DNA of 64,000 bases from Blastocystis sp. Blastoise. Its lineage: Eukaryota > Sar > Bigyra > Opalinata > Blastocystidae. Where the stretch lies: assembly GCA_039096225.1 (NCBI GenBank), contig JBBPEB010000021.1, forward strand, positions 62,001 through 126,000, written 5' to 3'. The position numbers and the translations under genes are program-made. Shown here in pieces: positions 42,945-56,772 of this stretch. Under the pieces are notes generated by a model. That model was not told where the DNA came from, did no database searches, and saw only the letters and a list, made by a program, of their open reading frames with translations. How positions within the stretch are numbered: position 1 is the stretch's first letter; every line of letters starts with the position of its first letter.

Positions 42945-44358
42945 GATTAATATATATGTATAGTAAATGGAATGACAAATTCATTATTTGAAACATTAAT
43001 TAATACGTTACAAATACTACAATGGAATCCTATTCAAAAGCTTTCTGTTGGAATCAAGTCACGTGATTTAGATTCTAAAGAAAAGACAACTGTGAAACAT
43101 CAAGAACGAATCGAAACACAATTATTTATAGAATTTTTTAATTTATATATTTTTACTCAATTAAAAGAATTAAATATTTATTGTAAGATATTATTTATAG
43201 TAATTTTTTGAATTATATATTATTTTATTATTTTATTATTATATTTATTATCTTATTATGTTAATTAACTTTATTATCTTTATTGTATATATAGTAAAAA
43301 GATGTTCTAAAGATATTTTAACTGCATTTTTCGGTTCTTCAGCATTTTTGCATGCGTCATCTGTTCAGTTATTTTTACCGTAAATATATATATGTATTAT
43401 TATTATGATTAACACATTATCAATTGCAATTCTTATGTTTGTTATTCATAATATTATTTATATATATAATATATATTCATATTATTATTATTATTATTAT
43501 ATATATAGAACATTATCGGAATTTCATTGGTCGAAAGGATTTCAGAAAATGGAAACAGGAGATTCAAATGCTATATATTCATTAGATTTATCAGGTATGT
43601 ATATAAATATATATATCATTATTTTATGTAAATACCTAAATTTGTTATTTATATTATATATATATTATAAATAATAATATAATAAATATATAGGAAATAA
43701 TCTTGGGAATAATGGAATAAGTTCTCTTTGTGTATCTATTCAACAAAGAATATTTACAAATATACATATATTAAATATTTCAAGTATATATATATATATA
43801 TGATACTAGATAATAATATGTATATAATAGATACTAATATATATATATATGATACTATATAATAATATATGTATATAATAGATACTAATATGGGTGATTC
43901 AGGTTTAATGGCTCTGTTTATCGCGGGAAATAATCATTTATTTTCATTTTTAGAAATATTATCTATTACAGGTATATATATATATAATTATTAATGATTC
44001 TATAATAATAATAATAATAAAATATATATAGATAATTCTATAACTGACAATGGATATATACAATGCTTTTCATTATTGACAGCATTAGCATTTCCCGCGT
44101 TAAAATCCCTCCAAATTCGTGATGACGAATGGAGGGATCCATATCTTACGAAATCATATACTACTATATATAAAGAACCAATAGTATCTGAAATAGAGAA
44201 TAATAAAATGAATAAAAATGATAAAAAGAATCAAATAGATGATTTAGATAATAATATTAATAATAAATATATAAAAAATAATAAAGATGATGATAATGAT
44301 AATGATAATGATAATGATAATGATAATGATAATGATAATGATGATGATAATAATAATG

Positions 44359-44393
<35 letters not shown>

Positions 44394-44940
44394 GATAATG
44401 ATAATGATAATGATAATGATAATGATAATGATAATGATAATGATAATGATAATGATAATGATAATGATAATGATGATGATAATGATATTGATAATAGTAC
44501 AGAAACACTTAAAACAGCAAATTCATCAGATTCCTTAAAATCACTTGAATTTCCTGAAATTTTTGATTCTTTACAAACTTTAGATACGATTGAAATATCG
44601 AAAATAAAAGAATTAGAGAAATATACAGAGATTTCTAATATAGATAGAAAAGATAATCAGTTGCAATCAGTTGATTATGTATCTATAGCTATTGTTGATG
44701 CTTTAGAAAGGAAAGCATTCCCGCGGTTATTATCTATTCATCTTAGTGGTATACATTTATTTGTTATTATAATCATATTTATAATTATTATTATTTAATT
44801 ATATATATATAGAATTAGGAATAACAGAAGATGGTTTTCTTCATTTCTGTAAAGGAATTGAAAATGAAAACTTTAAAAATATACAACAACTTGATTGTCG
44901 ATGTATATTGTTTTATTTATTTATATTATTTTATTTTATT

Positions 44941-44987
<47 letters not shown>

Positions 44988-45002
44988 TTATTTATTTATT
45001 TA

Positions 45003-45043
<41 letters not shown>

Positions 45044-45337
45044 GTTACTGATTATTCTTATGATACGTTACAGATCTTTATGACGCTTCTATCGTCATTT
45101 TACGTTCCGAATCTAACGAAATTGGTATTATCAGGTATATTATAATAATATATAATACTAAATATAATAAATTTCTTTTTTAATAATAATAATATAAATA
45201 TAAATATATATATAGTTACTGATGAACCAAATCGATGTGAAGAATTCTTAGAAGAAATGTTATTGGAGACTGATTTAGTAACAGCCAATCGTTTGAAGTA
45301 TTACTTTGTTAAAGAAGAAGATGATAATTATTATTAA
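40087..45337 (+). CDS. Leucine-rich-repeat protein with BTB-like N-terminus
   Basis: Roughly twenty small exons joined by GT-AG introns of 40-120 nt give a protein of about 1,100 residues. The N-terminus (VIYQFEDGKRIEIEKSFLN, CKLRSYYVESV) has the look of a BTB-like domain. Most of the rest is irregular LRR of the ribonuclease-inhibitor kind: FPCLKQINLSY, FPNVNCLNLSYNEMT, FPQLITLDLSGC, IYSLDLSGNNLGNNGISSLC, FTNIHILNISNTNMGDSGL, FPALKSLQIRDDE, FPRLLSIHLS. A poly-(Asn-Asp) insertion (44285-44490) interrupts the repeats. Start at MSTSLECSEN, whose first exon is only 31 nt. LRR domains of this sort bind proteins; no specific role can be given. The C-terminal end DDNYY is followed by TAA. Confidence 0.75.
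44285..44490 (+). repeat. Exonic GATAAT hexamer array coding poly-(Asp-Asn)
   Basis: About 34 hexamers of GATAAT with a few GAT or AAT interruptions, all in frame, encode an alternating Asp-Asn tract of about 70 residues. The exon also stays open in other frames because the unit has no stop codon in them. Confidence 0.92.
44935..45035 (+). repeat. TTTA and TTA arrays in LRR gene intron
   Basis: A tetranucleotide TTTA array followed by a TTA array fills the second-last but one intron of the LRR gene. Confidence 0.85.
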
Positions 45338-46106
45338 TTATCAATGTAATAATATTATATATATATATATGATTAAATAAAGATTTCATTTAATTTTTAT
45401 AGTATTGACTATAAAATTTATATTCAATTATATATAAATTATTTATTTATTTAGAATATTCATATATATATTTATATAAATAATATTACGTTTTCTTTCT
45501 TCAATAATCTATTTCTTATATACTATGATATATATAATAAAGTTTATAATTATTATATTAGTTCAGTTATATTCAGTTATATACTTATGATCAGTGCCTT
45601 CCCGACTTTTTGTGACACTTGCGGTGACTTTTTTTGACAGTCACATAAAGTCGTTTTAAGTCAGACTTAATATGACTTAATATAATAATAAATATTTTTA
45701 CACTGTCAAAAATTAACAAAAGTGTCACATTTTTCTGTGACAATTGCGGCACCGCAAAAAAAAAGGGCCTTTTGGAAGTCACTGCTTATGATTCTTTATA
45801 TATGTATCATTCTTATATTGAATTTCTTAATATAGAATAATTCTTGATATTATATATATTTAAATATATAATAAAAAGTTTGTCTATTTTTTATTACTAA
45901 AAATATGAAACAATAAAAAGTCACATTTTTAAAATATATGTATTTGTTTTGTTTTAATATATATACATATATATATTTATCTATTATTAATAATATATTT
46001 ATTTATATAATAAAAAAAAAATATTTTTGAATTAAAATTACTAAACAACTTTGGCCAAACATAAATATTAAACAAATAAACAAAATAATTAAATAAAATA
46101 AAAAAA
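45338..46106. other. Intergenic between convergent genes
   Basis: Shared 3' region of the LRR gene (+) and the DDX51-like gene (-). It holds the hAT-type MITE at 45592-45784, listed separately. The remainder is AT-rich without features. Confidence 0.6.
45592..45784. mobile_element. Small hAT-type MITE
   Basis: A 193-bp element with ends CAGTGCCTTCC and (reverse complement) CAGTGACTTCC, i.e. 10 of 11 matching, of the CAGTG type seen in hAT transposons. It is flanked by a perfect 8-bp direct repeat, CTTATGAT (45584-45591 and 45785-45792), the target duplication length of hAT elements. Inside, TTTTTGACAGT pairs with ACTGTCAAAAA, and GTGACACTT-like blocks recur inverted, so the element can fold as a long hairpin. 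It has no coding capacity; the antisense frame across it is chance. Confidence 0.85.
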
Positions 46107-48865
<2,759 letters not shown>

Positions 48866-49358
48866 GTCTTATAGTATATCAATCACTTACTATATAGAAG
48901 AATTAATTGTTGTTTTGTCACCAATCAAAACAAATTATTTTTTTCTAGTCATTCTTTTGTTATTCTCATGATTATTTTTATTCATTCGTATTATTTTCTT
49001 TACAGGGCATTTATAAGATAATAATATATTTTATTTATCTTATATTGGTTTAAAAGTTATTTTGAATATAAAGAAAAAAATATCTCATTTAAATAATAAT
49101 TTAAAATGTAATTATTCGATAATAACTATTAATTTATACATTTTATGTTGTCCGATATTTATAGTATATTATTTAGAATATACGATGATAATTAGAATAC
49201 ATATGAAAAGAAATATCAAAAGATTATTTTACATATAATAACTATTTGAATAAAACAACTATCAATAATCATTAGAAATATTAGTTAAGCCCTAGAAAGT
49301 ATTGAAAAATTGAAAACTTGAAAATAAAAATATGAAAAAAAAAGAATTATTCATTTTA
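48866..49358. other. Intergenic
   Basis: Upstream region of the DDX51-like gene and 3' region of the GT-A-like gene, both on the minus strand. AT-rich, no frame or repeat. Confidence 0.55.
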
Positions 49359-49797
49359 TTAGGACTTATTTTGAATGTAAACACTCATTTGTTTTTCTTC
49401 TTTTCTTAGTCTTTCATATCGTGGATATGTATATCTATAACATATATAATTTAACAAAATAATTATTTAAAATGAGAATAATATACGTTTTTAATAATGT
49501 TAATTTTGTTTCTTTATATAATTCTTCTTTAGAACTTGTATATAGAAAAATAAAGCTTTCTTGAGAAGATAATTGTTGAATAATGTATATAGAATTAAGA
49601 AAATAGAATTATAGACTAATTTATATATGTATATAAAGGATATAGTATTCATAACTTCATTTTTAAAAGGACCATAAATAAAAACAGCATCAAATGTTAC
49701 GTCTAATTCCCGCGGGGATAATATATAACTTTGAGAATCTATTTTTGTGGATTTGATATTTTTATTTGTTGAAGATAATGAATAGGTACTATGTATA

Positions 49798-49834
<37 letters not shown>

Positions 49835-50831
49835 ATTTATTGTTCTTATTATTATATATATAAAATTATTTATTGTTATTATTATATACTTTGGTTTACA
49901 GTGAATTTCAATATCACTTCGAGTTGAAAATAATTCTTTCATATCTCTATACAATAATAATCATAATCATAATAACAATAATAATAATAATAATAATAAT
50001 AATATATATATATATATATATACAAGCATGATTGATATTCATATAATATTATATAAGTACGTTTACAGAAAGAAGATATAAATGCAGAAATATATGCATT
50101 TCCAAATATTATACACACTATATATATATTTAACTTAATAATATATATATATATACTATTGCTATTATGTATATAATCTTTAATAATTTTCTTTTCTTCT
50201 TCTTCCATTTCATCTTCATATATATACTCTACACGTTCCTTATTGATATCATCTCCGCGGGGAACAACCACTATTCGACCACCCTGATCTTCTATATAAA
50301 TATATATAATAAAGTTTATACTATTATATGTATATAATTTCTTTATAAAAAAAGTTCATATTATTATATATATACTTGTGAAATAATTAGCATAATGTAA
50401 ATCCCCATGATCAAATTTTCGTTCACTTATATATATATTATAATATAGATCTTCTTTAGCATGTTTTCCTGCCTCATCCCCGCGGTTATCCGATTGATGT
50501 AAGGCAACAACTATACAGTAATAAGAATTATATTTATAATATATTGATAATAATAACAAACATAATAATAATTATTATTATACTTTTCTTTCTCTATAAA
50601 ATATAATAATATAATAATATAACTCTATATATATATATATATACCAGTTGTACTAATATCTATCCAATCATATTCATTCTTATGATGATATATATAATCT
50701 CCTATATAATTATCATAACCAATACGACCTACAATAAACCGCGGGAATTCTTTTGGCGGGAATGTACATAAAGATGAAAAGATGAAATAATCCTAGAAAT
50801 TAAAGATTTTTAAGTGATAGTTGAGATATAT

Positions 50832-50890
<59 letters not shown>

Positions 50891-51324
50891 ATAACTATAA
50901 TTGTATTAATATATACAATAACTAGTCCAGGAGCTGTATTTCCTTGTCGATATAAGTATTGAATAAAGTAATGATATAATTCCTTTATAGGAACAGGACG
51001 AGGAGTAGTAAAATCAATATTTGTTCTTTTACCTGATATAAATACCTATATATATATATTATAATGAATTTTAAAAAAAAATTTAAATATTTAAAAGAAT
51101 AATAAAATAAATAAATATATAATAAATATAATAATATATACTTTCTTTTGAAGTTTATTTCTAGATATTTCTGACGAAATACTATTTAATGTTGTTACAA
51201 TGGTATCATCCAATAAAATATCACTATTTATATATCCATAAAACTTAGCTTTATAATGTTCTTGTATATATATAAATAAATCATTTATATAAGGAATATG
51301 ATTCTCATTTGTTCTATATATATG

Positions 51325-51359
<35 letters not shown>

Positions 51360-51790
51360 TTATTATGTTTATTTTTTGTGGAATTAACAATATTATTATT
51401 AATATTATCATAGAATATAATATATATATATACATAAAATGGCTAATAACAATACATCCTTGTTCTTTACTAAATGATATATAATTCTCAACATCAGTAA
51501 ATAGAACACATTGAATAGAAGGTCTCAAATAAGATAACGAAATAATTGTATTTCGAAGAATCTGGTCAGATTCACTATTCTATAAGGTATATATATATAA
51601 TAATAATTAGATTGTAAAAAGAAAAAATATATATAGAGTATTATCATTTTATAAAAATATATAAATATGAATACTATGATTTAAATAATAATAATAATAA
51701 TATAGTATTAAAATATCTAAAATATAATTAAATAAATATATAATGATATTATATATTTATAAATAACAAATATTATTACCTAGTTATTAA

Positions 51791-51821
<31 letters not shown>

Positions 51822-52402
51822 CTTTAGGCTGACCAAATGTTGTGAATAATACAGCCAATCCACCTTTTCTATATATACAATAATAATAACAATAATAATA
51901 CAATAATATACTTAATTTGAATATTTTCTTCCTTATTATATACCTAAATCGATAATATATAAAAACGAATAAATAAAAATACATGATTATCATTCTTTTG
52001 TAGAAATGAATAGATATCTTCATTCATAGAGTGTTTTAAATTTAAATTGGTTTGTTCGTAATATTGTTAAAGATAATTATGTTTATTTATGCAATGAATA
52101 CACGATAAACTAAAAATAAAAGGATATTAATTCTTGAATATAGGACTTCATTCTATAGTTTTCATCTTGAATATATCCCAAAGTCCTTACAAATTCCTTA
52201 AATTTCCTCTAAAATAGTTGAGAAACATAAAAATAGGTGATTTACTTCATTTAATACTTGACTAAATGTTTCTGTTGCAGCCAACTCAATTGATTTCTCT
52301 CCTAATTCATTTGAATTTGTCTATGTAATATGCATTCATAGATTTTTAATGGCAAAAAAGAATTAATTCAAATACATTACGTAATGATGGCTTGAAAGAC
52401 AT
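49359..52402 (-). CDS. GT-A-like glycosyltransferase (nucleotide-diphospho-sugar transferase type)
   Basis: More than a dozen small exons. I place the start at MSFKPSLRN (52402) and the end at MSVYIQNKS, TAA at 49359. The N-terminal about 90 residues look helical or coiled (EKSIELAATETFSQVLNE, RMKSYIQELEQTNL). The core matches a little-studied family: GGLAVLFTTFGQPK, SLSYLRPSIQCVLFTDVEN, KFYGYINSDILLDD (DxD-like), VFISGKRTNIDF, DYFIFSSLCTFPPKEFPRFIVGRIGYDN and VVALHQSDNRG. These order and spacing features are those of nucleotide-diphospho-sugar transferase-like proteins found in plants and protists. Two U12-type AT-AC introns are needed to keep the frame. An alternative start (52023) would give a membrane-anchored form but ignores the upstream exons. 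Sugar and acceptor unknown. Confidence 0.65.
49585..49643 (-). other. U12-type AT-AC intron
   Basis: This 59-nt intron begins ATATCCTTT and ends ATATAC, with TTTTCTTAAT, close to the U12 branch consensus, placed about a dozen bases before the AC. No GT-AG pair nearby restores the frame. With this intron removed, ATG AAT ACT joins ATT ATT CAA CAA and a protein-like frame continues to the stop at 49359. Confidence 0.78.
50832..50885 (-). repeat. TA dinucleotide array in intron
   Basis: About 27 TA units in an intron of the GT-A-like gene. Confidence 0.85.
52058..52127 (-). other. U12-type AT-AC intron
   Basis: This 70-nt intron begins ATATCCTTTT and ends ATTAC; ATCTTTAAC lies about ten bases before the AC, one base from the U12 branch consensus. 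It joins TAT ATT CAA GAA TTA to GAA CAA ACC AAT in frame and links the coiled-coil exons of the GT-A-like gene. Confidence 0.75.
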
Positions 52403-52843
52403 CTGAGACGCTATTTGTGTATTGTCTGCATTCATAAAACCAAGAAAAAATACCTTATATACATAAAAATACATTTCCATGAAAAACTTACCATCGAACT
52501 GAATATTGTGCCAAGCATGAACGGTAACATTACCTTAATGTAATTCATAATAGGTCCCAATTTCATTATTTAACATAATAGAAGAAAAAGAAAAGCATAA
52601 ATAAATTTTTCATTTTTCTTTTGTTTGTTTTTATATGGATATATTATTATTTTTTATTTAAAGTAATTTGTATGAAACATAGGAATCCTTGTGAATAAGA
52701 AATGATTATTATAAAAGAAAATAATTCAATTTTTCAAATTAAACAAATCAAATAGATAAAAAACGCACATATAGATACCAAGAACATAAACAACAAAAAT
52801 GCAACATAATAAAATAAAAATAAAAAATGAAAAACTTGTATAA
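52403..52843. other. Intergenic, possible upstream exons
   Basis: Region upstream of the GT-A-like gene and downstream of the zinc-finger gene. Short minus-strand frames (a hydrophobic one from about 52570 and one reading VTVHAWHNIQFD at about 52520) are bounded by possible splice sites, but I could not join them cleanly to the gene. They may be 5' untranslated or alternative exons. Confidence 0.35.
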
Positions 52844-53198
52844 TTAAGAGAATTGTGCCCTAGATCTTCTCATTGTTTTTTGTTTTTGTACAATTTTATA
52901 CATTCTTTCTTTATGAGCTTTTCCTTTTAACTATACATAAATGTATATATTAATAATATTAAAAATAATAATAATTATTATTATATAAATAAAGAATTAT
53001 ATATATATATATATACATGTTCTTTAAGTTGATTTCCACTAGTAAATTGTTTATTACATATTTTACATTTACATGCACTTAATTTTAATCTTGCTCCTTC
53101 AACATGACCCGCGGAAGAACGATGAGTATTACTATATATAATATATTATTAGTATTGTAATAAATATTTATTATAAGATAATAATTAGAATATATTTT

Positions 53199-53269
<71 letters not shown>

Positions 53270-54132
53270 TCATCTTCAGATCCAAAATACATTAAACAAC
53301 TTGTACATGCAAAAGGACGATCTATATATAGATAATAATAATAATAATTCATAATACATAAAAAATAATCAATATTCAATACATTCAACATAATAATAAA
53401 TAATAATGAATATAATTATTATATAAACATACGACATGAAGTATTATTTTCATCTTTTAAAGCTGTTTGTAATTTTTGTATATGTGTACTACTTCCAGCA
53501 TGTTCCTATTATATATAAAAAAAAACATAAAAACAATAATAGCAAAAACATTTTACTACAAATAATATTATTATCCATAAAATACATACGGTCATATCAG
53601 TTGAAGAATAAACCATACATTTACAAGCTTCACATAAACATGTATTAGGTTCAATAACCTTCTTTTCATCTTGCATAACACTTTTATATAATTCCATCAA
53701 TTTATTCTGATCTGGTTTATCTTTCATATCTTCTTCTTTTTTATTCTGTTCTTTAGAAACCATGTTCTCTGAAGATATAGATTCAGGAATATCTTGTGTA
53801 GGAATTGATGGAGAAATTGTTGGAGATTTGACTTTTGAGGGTTTTTCAGAAACACTCTCATCGTCAGATGATTCATCAAAATCAGACTCATGAATATCTT
53901 CTAATTCTTTTTCTAATAACTTTATCTTATCATCAATAGCAGAAATAGTTACATCCTTGATTTTTATTTTATCTTCCTTTTCTTGCTTTTCCTTTTCTTC
54001 TTTCTCCTTTTGAGCACGTTTGAAGCGGATCAATTCCATAAATGTCATTGGCTTCTCAATTTCTTTCTCAGTTTTCTTCTTAGACTCTTTTTCACGATGA
54101 TGATGATGATGCTTATGTTTATGTTCACCCAT
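52844..54132 (-). CDS. C2H2 (U1-type) zinc-finger protein
   Basis: Five exons starting MGEHKHKHHHHHREKE and ending RRSRAQFS, TAA. The N-terminal about 180 residues are charged, with His-rich, Lys/Glu-rich and Ser/Asp-rich parts. The C-terminal third holds zinc fingers with the long U1-type spacing: CEACKCMVYSSTDMTEHAGSSTH, CTSCLMYFGSEDDLNTH...GH and CKICNKQFTSGNQLKEHLKGKAH. Such fingers often bind RNA or spliceosomal and ribosome-assembly partners, so an RNA-related role is plausible but not shown. The gene is divergent from the Arf-like GTPase gene, with 294 bp between the start codons. Confidence 0.75.
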
Positions 54133-54426
54133 TCTCTAATAAATAAATACCTATTCTTTAAAATATTATTATTACCATAAAAAAATATCATTTTTCAGTC
54201 AAAAAAAAATTTTTATAAAATTGTAACTAAAAAAATCTGAATAAAAGTCAGTGAACAGCTGAATTATCATCAAGTTTTAAACATAAAAATGATTTTTTGA
54301 ATAAAAAGCTAAAAAAGAATTAATCATGATTCCTTTATAAATAAAAGAAGAGATTTGTTTTTTTAGATTCAAAAACATTATCTTTTAGGTTTCTTGTTTT
54401 ATTTCTTCATTATTCAATAAATACTA

Positions 54427-55204
54427 ATGGGTTCTTGTAGTTCTTGCTGTAGATCTTGTAGACAACATAGTGAACGACGTATTCTTGTTGTAGGTTTGGA
54501 TGGTGCTGGCAAAACAACGTTCTTATATCAATTCAAAAAAGATAGTATCAATGACATTGCTCCTACTGTAGGATTTAATTGTGAAACTGTTGAATATGAT
54601 AAATATACACTTCATTTCTGGGTATCTAGATCATTTAAGATTTGGTTTTAACTATAATAATTTATTTATTAATTTTTTTTTGAAGTGTGAATGTTTATAA
54701 TGGGTTGTTCTGTATAGGATATTGGTGGCGAACAAAGAATGAGAGGTTTATGGGTTCATCATTATTCTGGTTCTCAAGTATTTTTATGTTTTTTATGGCT
54801 TTTATAATTTTATTTATTTTTTATATATTTTTATTGTTTTTTATTTATTTTTTATTGTTTATTTTTATGTTTTTATTATTAATGTGCTATATTTTATAGG
54901 GTGTTCTTTTTGTAGTTGATATCAATCAAGTAGAACGATTTGGAGAAGTAAAACAAGTACTGGACACAATGTTAAAGAATATTCATCTTGAAGTATATTA
55001 ATATATTATATGTTTTTATAGTATTTTTTTTATTTATTATTCTATTTATTTTATTTTATTATTTATTTTATTTTATTATGTCTTTCATTAGTTCTATGCT
55101 ATAATACTATTATATAGGGAATACCAATAGCTATATTAGCGAATAAGGCAGAAAGTCACCCTGAGACTAATATAAAGACTCTTGTTTCTCTTCTTAATTT
55201 AGAT

Positions 55205-55258
<54 letters not shown>

Positions 55259-55458
55259 ATTATTATTATTCTATAAAGTATTATATCTCATAAATATTTA
55301 AAACATTCACAAAATAATATTTATAATAATAATCATGATTATTCTTGTATAGTATTAAGAAGACCAGACCTTGTGAATTATTCCAGACTGTTGCTAAGAC
55401 AGGAGAAGGAATAGAAGATGCTATGCAATGGATATGTAAAGAAATGAAACCTTTATAA
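54427..55458 (+). CDS. Arf-like small GTPase
   Basis: Five exons end in TAA and give about 185 residues, the normal Arf/Arl length. Motifs: G1 [10 protein letters not shown]2 threonine in APTVGFN, G3 [13 protein letters not shown]4 region ANKAE, and G5 AKTGEG. Gly2 is available for myristoylation, and [11 protein letters not shown] offers several cysteines for acylation, so membrane attachment is likely. Arf-family GTPases recruit effectors to membranes in vesicle traffic or cilia and lysosome positioning. The G4 motif reads NKAE where the family has NKxD, so the aspartate that reads the guanine base is a glutamate here. Which Arl subgroup it belongs to is not clear. Confidence 0.85.
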
Positions 55459-56164
55459 TAATAATATATATTTTCTCTACTTTTATTTTTATTATTTTTT
55501 ATAGAATATAGTTCTTTATGTTTAATACTTCTTTTTATATAATTATGTATATATATATATATATAAATTATTAATACTCCTTTTCTTTGGCGTTTTTCTA
55601 AAAACTATTTCATATCTGCTCTTTCTATATATATCATTGTTCGTTTTCATTCCTTATATTTCTGTTTCATTTGTTACATATATATTATCCATTATTTTAT
55701 TTTTCTATATACTCTTTTTTGTACACTTATACTCTATTGTTATCTTTCTATATATAGAAATAGACTCTATAAAACGAATCACTGTCTTGTCTCTTATTCT
55801 ATTCTTTTTTCCTTATGTTTTTATGATTTTTGTACAACTTTTCGTGAGAATTAATATAATTCAATTCATTTCTTTTACGTATGATTATTCTAATTAACAC
55901 CTTAAATACTTTACAGTTGAACTATACCATATACAACAAATATAAGCTGAAATGAATCATATTTTTTCAACACATTGTTCATGACTACCTCGAACTCTTC
56001 AAAACTGTAATTCTCAATATATTTAAACATCATAAAAAAATAAAAATAAATAAAAAAAATTAAAAACCTATAAAACACATTTTTTTTTCAACGATTGTTT
56101 TTTTTAAACTATTTATTTTTCATTCAATTATCTTTAACAGATTGTACAAAACAATTATATTATC
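55459..56164. other. Intergenic
   Basis: Spacer between two plus-strand genes. The 86-codon frame at 55637-55897 is a run of hydrophobic residues of the sort AT-rich DNA gives by chance; I cannot support it as a gene. The sequence CACCTTAAATACTTTACAG near 55900 resembles an intron 3' end, so an untranslated exon may lie downstream. Confidence 0.45.
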
Positions 56165-56772
56165 ATGCCGATATTAAAGTTTTCTGAATTCAGTAAATTG
56201 ATTCAAACTCAGACACAAAGTTGTTTGATTGGACTTGATGTTGGTACAAAGATTGTTGGCGCATCTATTACAGACTCATCATATAAGATTGCTGCTCCTC
56301 TAGCAACACTAAAGCGATATTATGGTAAATCTATCATTTATTTGTAATTCTATGATCAATTTAGAAAATGAAACGTTATTTTCAAAACAACTCATTCCTC
56401 TCTATAAGCAGAATAAAGCTTGTGGTCTAGTATCCTCTTGTTTCTTTTGTATATTCCATTAATTCTACTTTTTAGGTAGTTGGTTGGCCAATAAGTGAGA
56501 CAAACAAAATTACAAAGCAATGTCAAGATATATTAACATGCGTAAATCATCTCTGGATGTTTTCTCAAATGGATATTCCTGTGTATTTAATGGATGAACG
56601 ATATACTACAAATATGGCCTATGAAATATATAATGAAACAACCACGAAGAAAACAAAGAAAATCAAATATAAAGATAAATTATCTGCTATTCTTATATTA
56701 CAGTCTTTTTGTGATAAATATAATCATATAGATAATTATGGTGATTTATTTAATCATATACAAAATTCATAA
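56165..56772 (+). CDS. YqgF/RuvX-type nuclease homologue
   Basis: Three exons (56165-56324, 56365-56429, 56476-56772) total 522 nt, exactly 174 codons. The product matches the YqgF/RuvX family, RNase H-fold proteins that in bacteria process pre-16S rRNA. Seen here: IGLDVGTKIVGASITD (family catalytic LGxDxGxxxxG), VGWPISETN, PVYLMDERYTTNMA (the DERxT block) and KYKDKLSAILILQSFCD (the DxxAAxxILQxxL block). The acidic residues expected at the active site are present. There is no obvious organelle-targeting peptide; residues 1-18 are MPILKFSEFSKLIQTQTQ. Introns show it is nuclear. The second intron has U12-like ends. Either an organelle-derived or transferred gene. Confidence 0.85.
56430..56475 (+). 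other. Candidate U12-type GT-AG intron
   Basis: This 46-nt intron begins GTATCCTCTTG, one base from the U12 GT-type 5' consensus GTATCCTTT. It contains TTCCATTAAT about 14 bases before the final AG. Splicing it keeps the YqgF frame exactly. Confidence 0.55.

Noticed and set aside
44257-44538. Antisense and shifted frames through the LRR gene (His/Tyr and Ile/Met repeats)
   Set aside because: They mirror the GATAAT hexamer array, which is open in several frames; the Asp-Asn frame agrees with flanking LRR exons.
45591-45782. 63-codon minus-strand frame across the small transposon
   Set aside because: It coincides with the hAT-type MITE and has no transposase features.
51787-52023. Start of the GT-A-like protein at 52023 giving a signal-anchor N-terminus
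   Set aside because: An in-frame set of upstream exons, one joined by a U12-type intron, reads through the region in another frame and meets the same GGLAVLF exon.
55637-55897. 86-codon hydrophobic frame that could be a small membrane protein
   Set aside because: Composition is what T-rich DNA yields by chance; no promoter, splice or family support.
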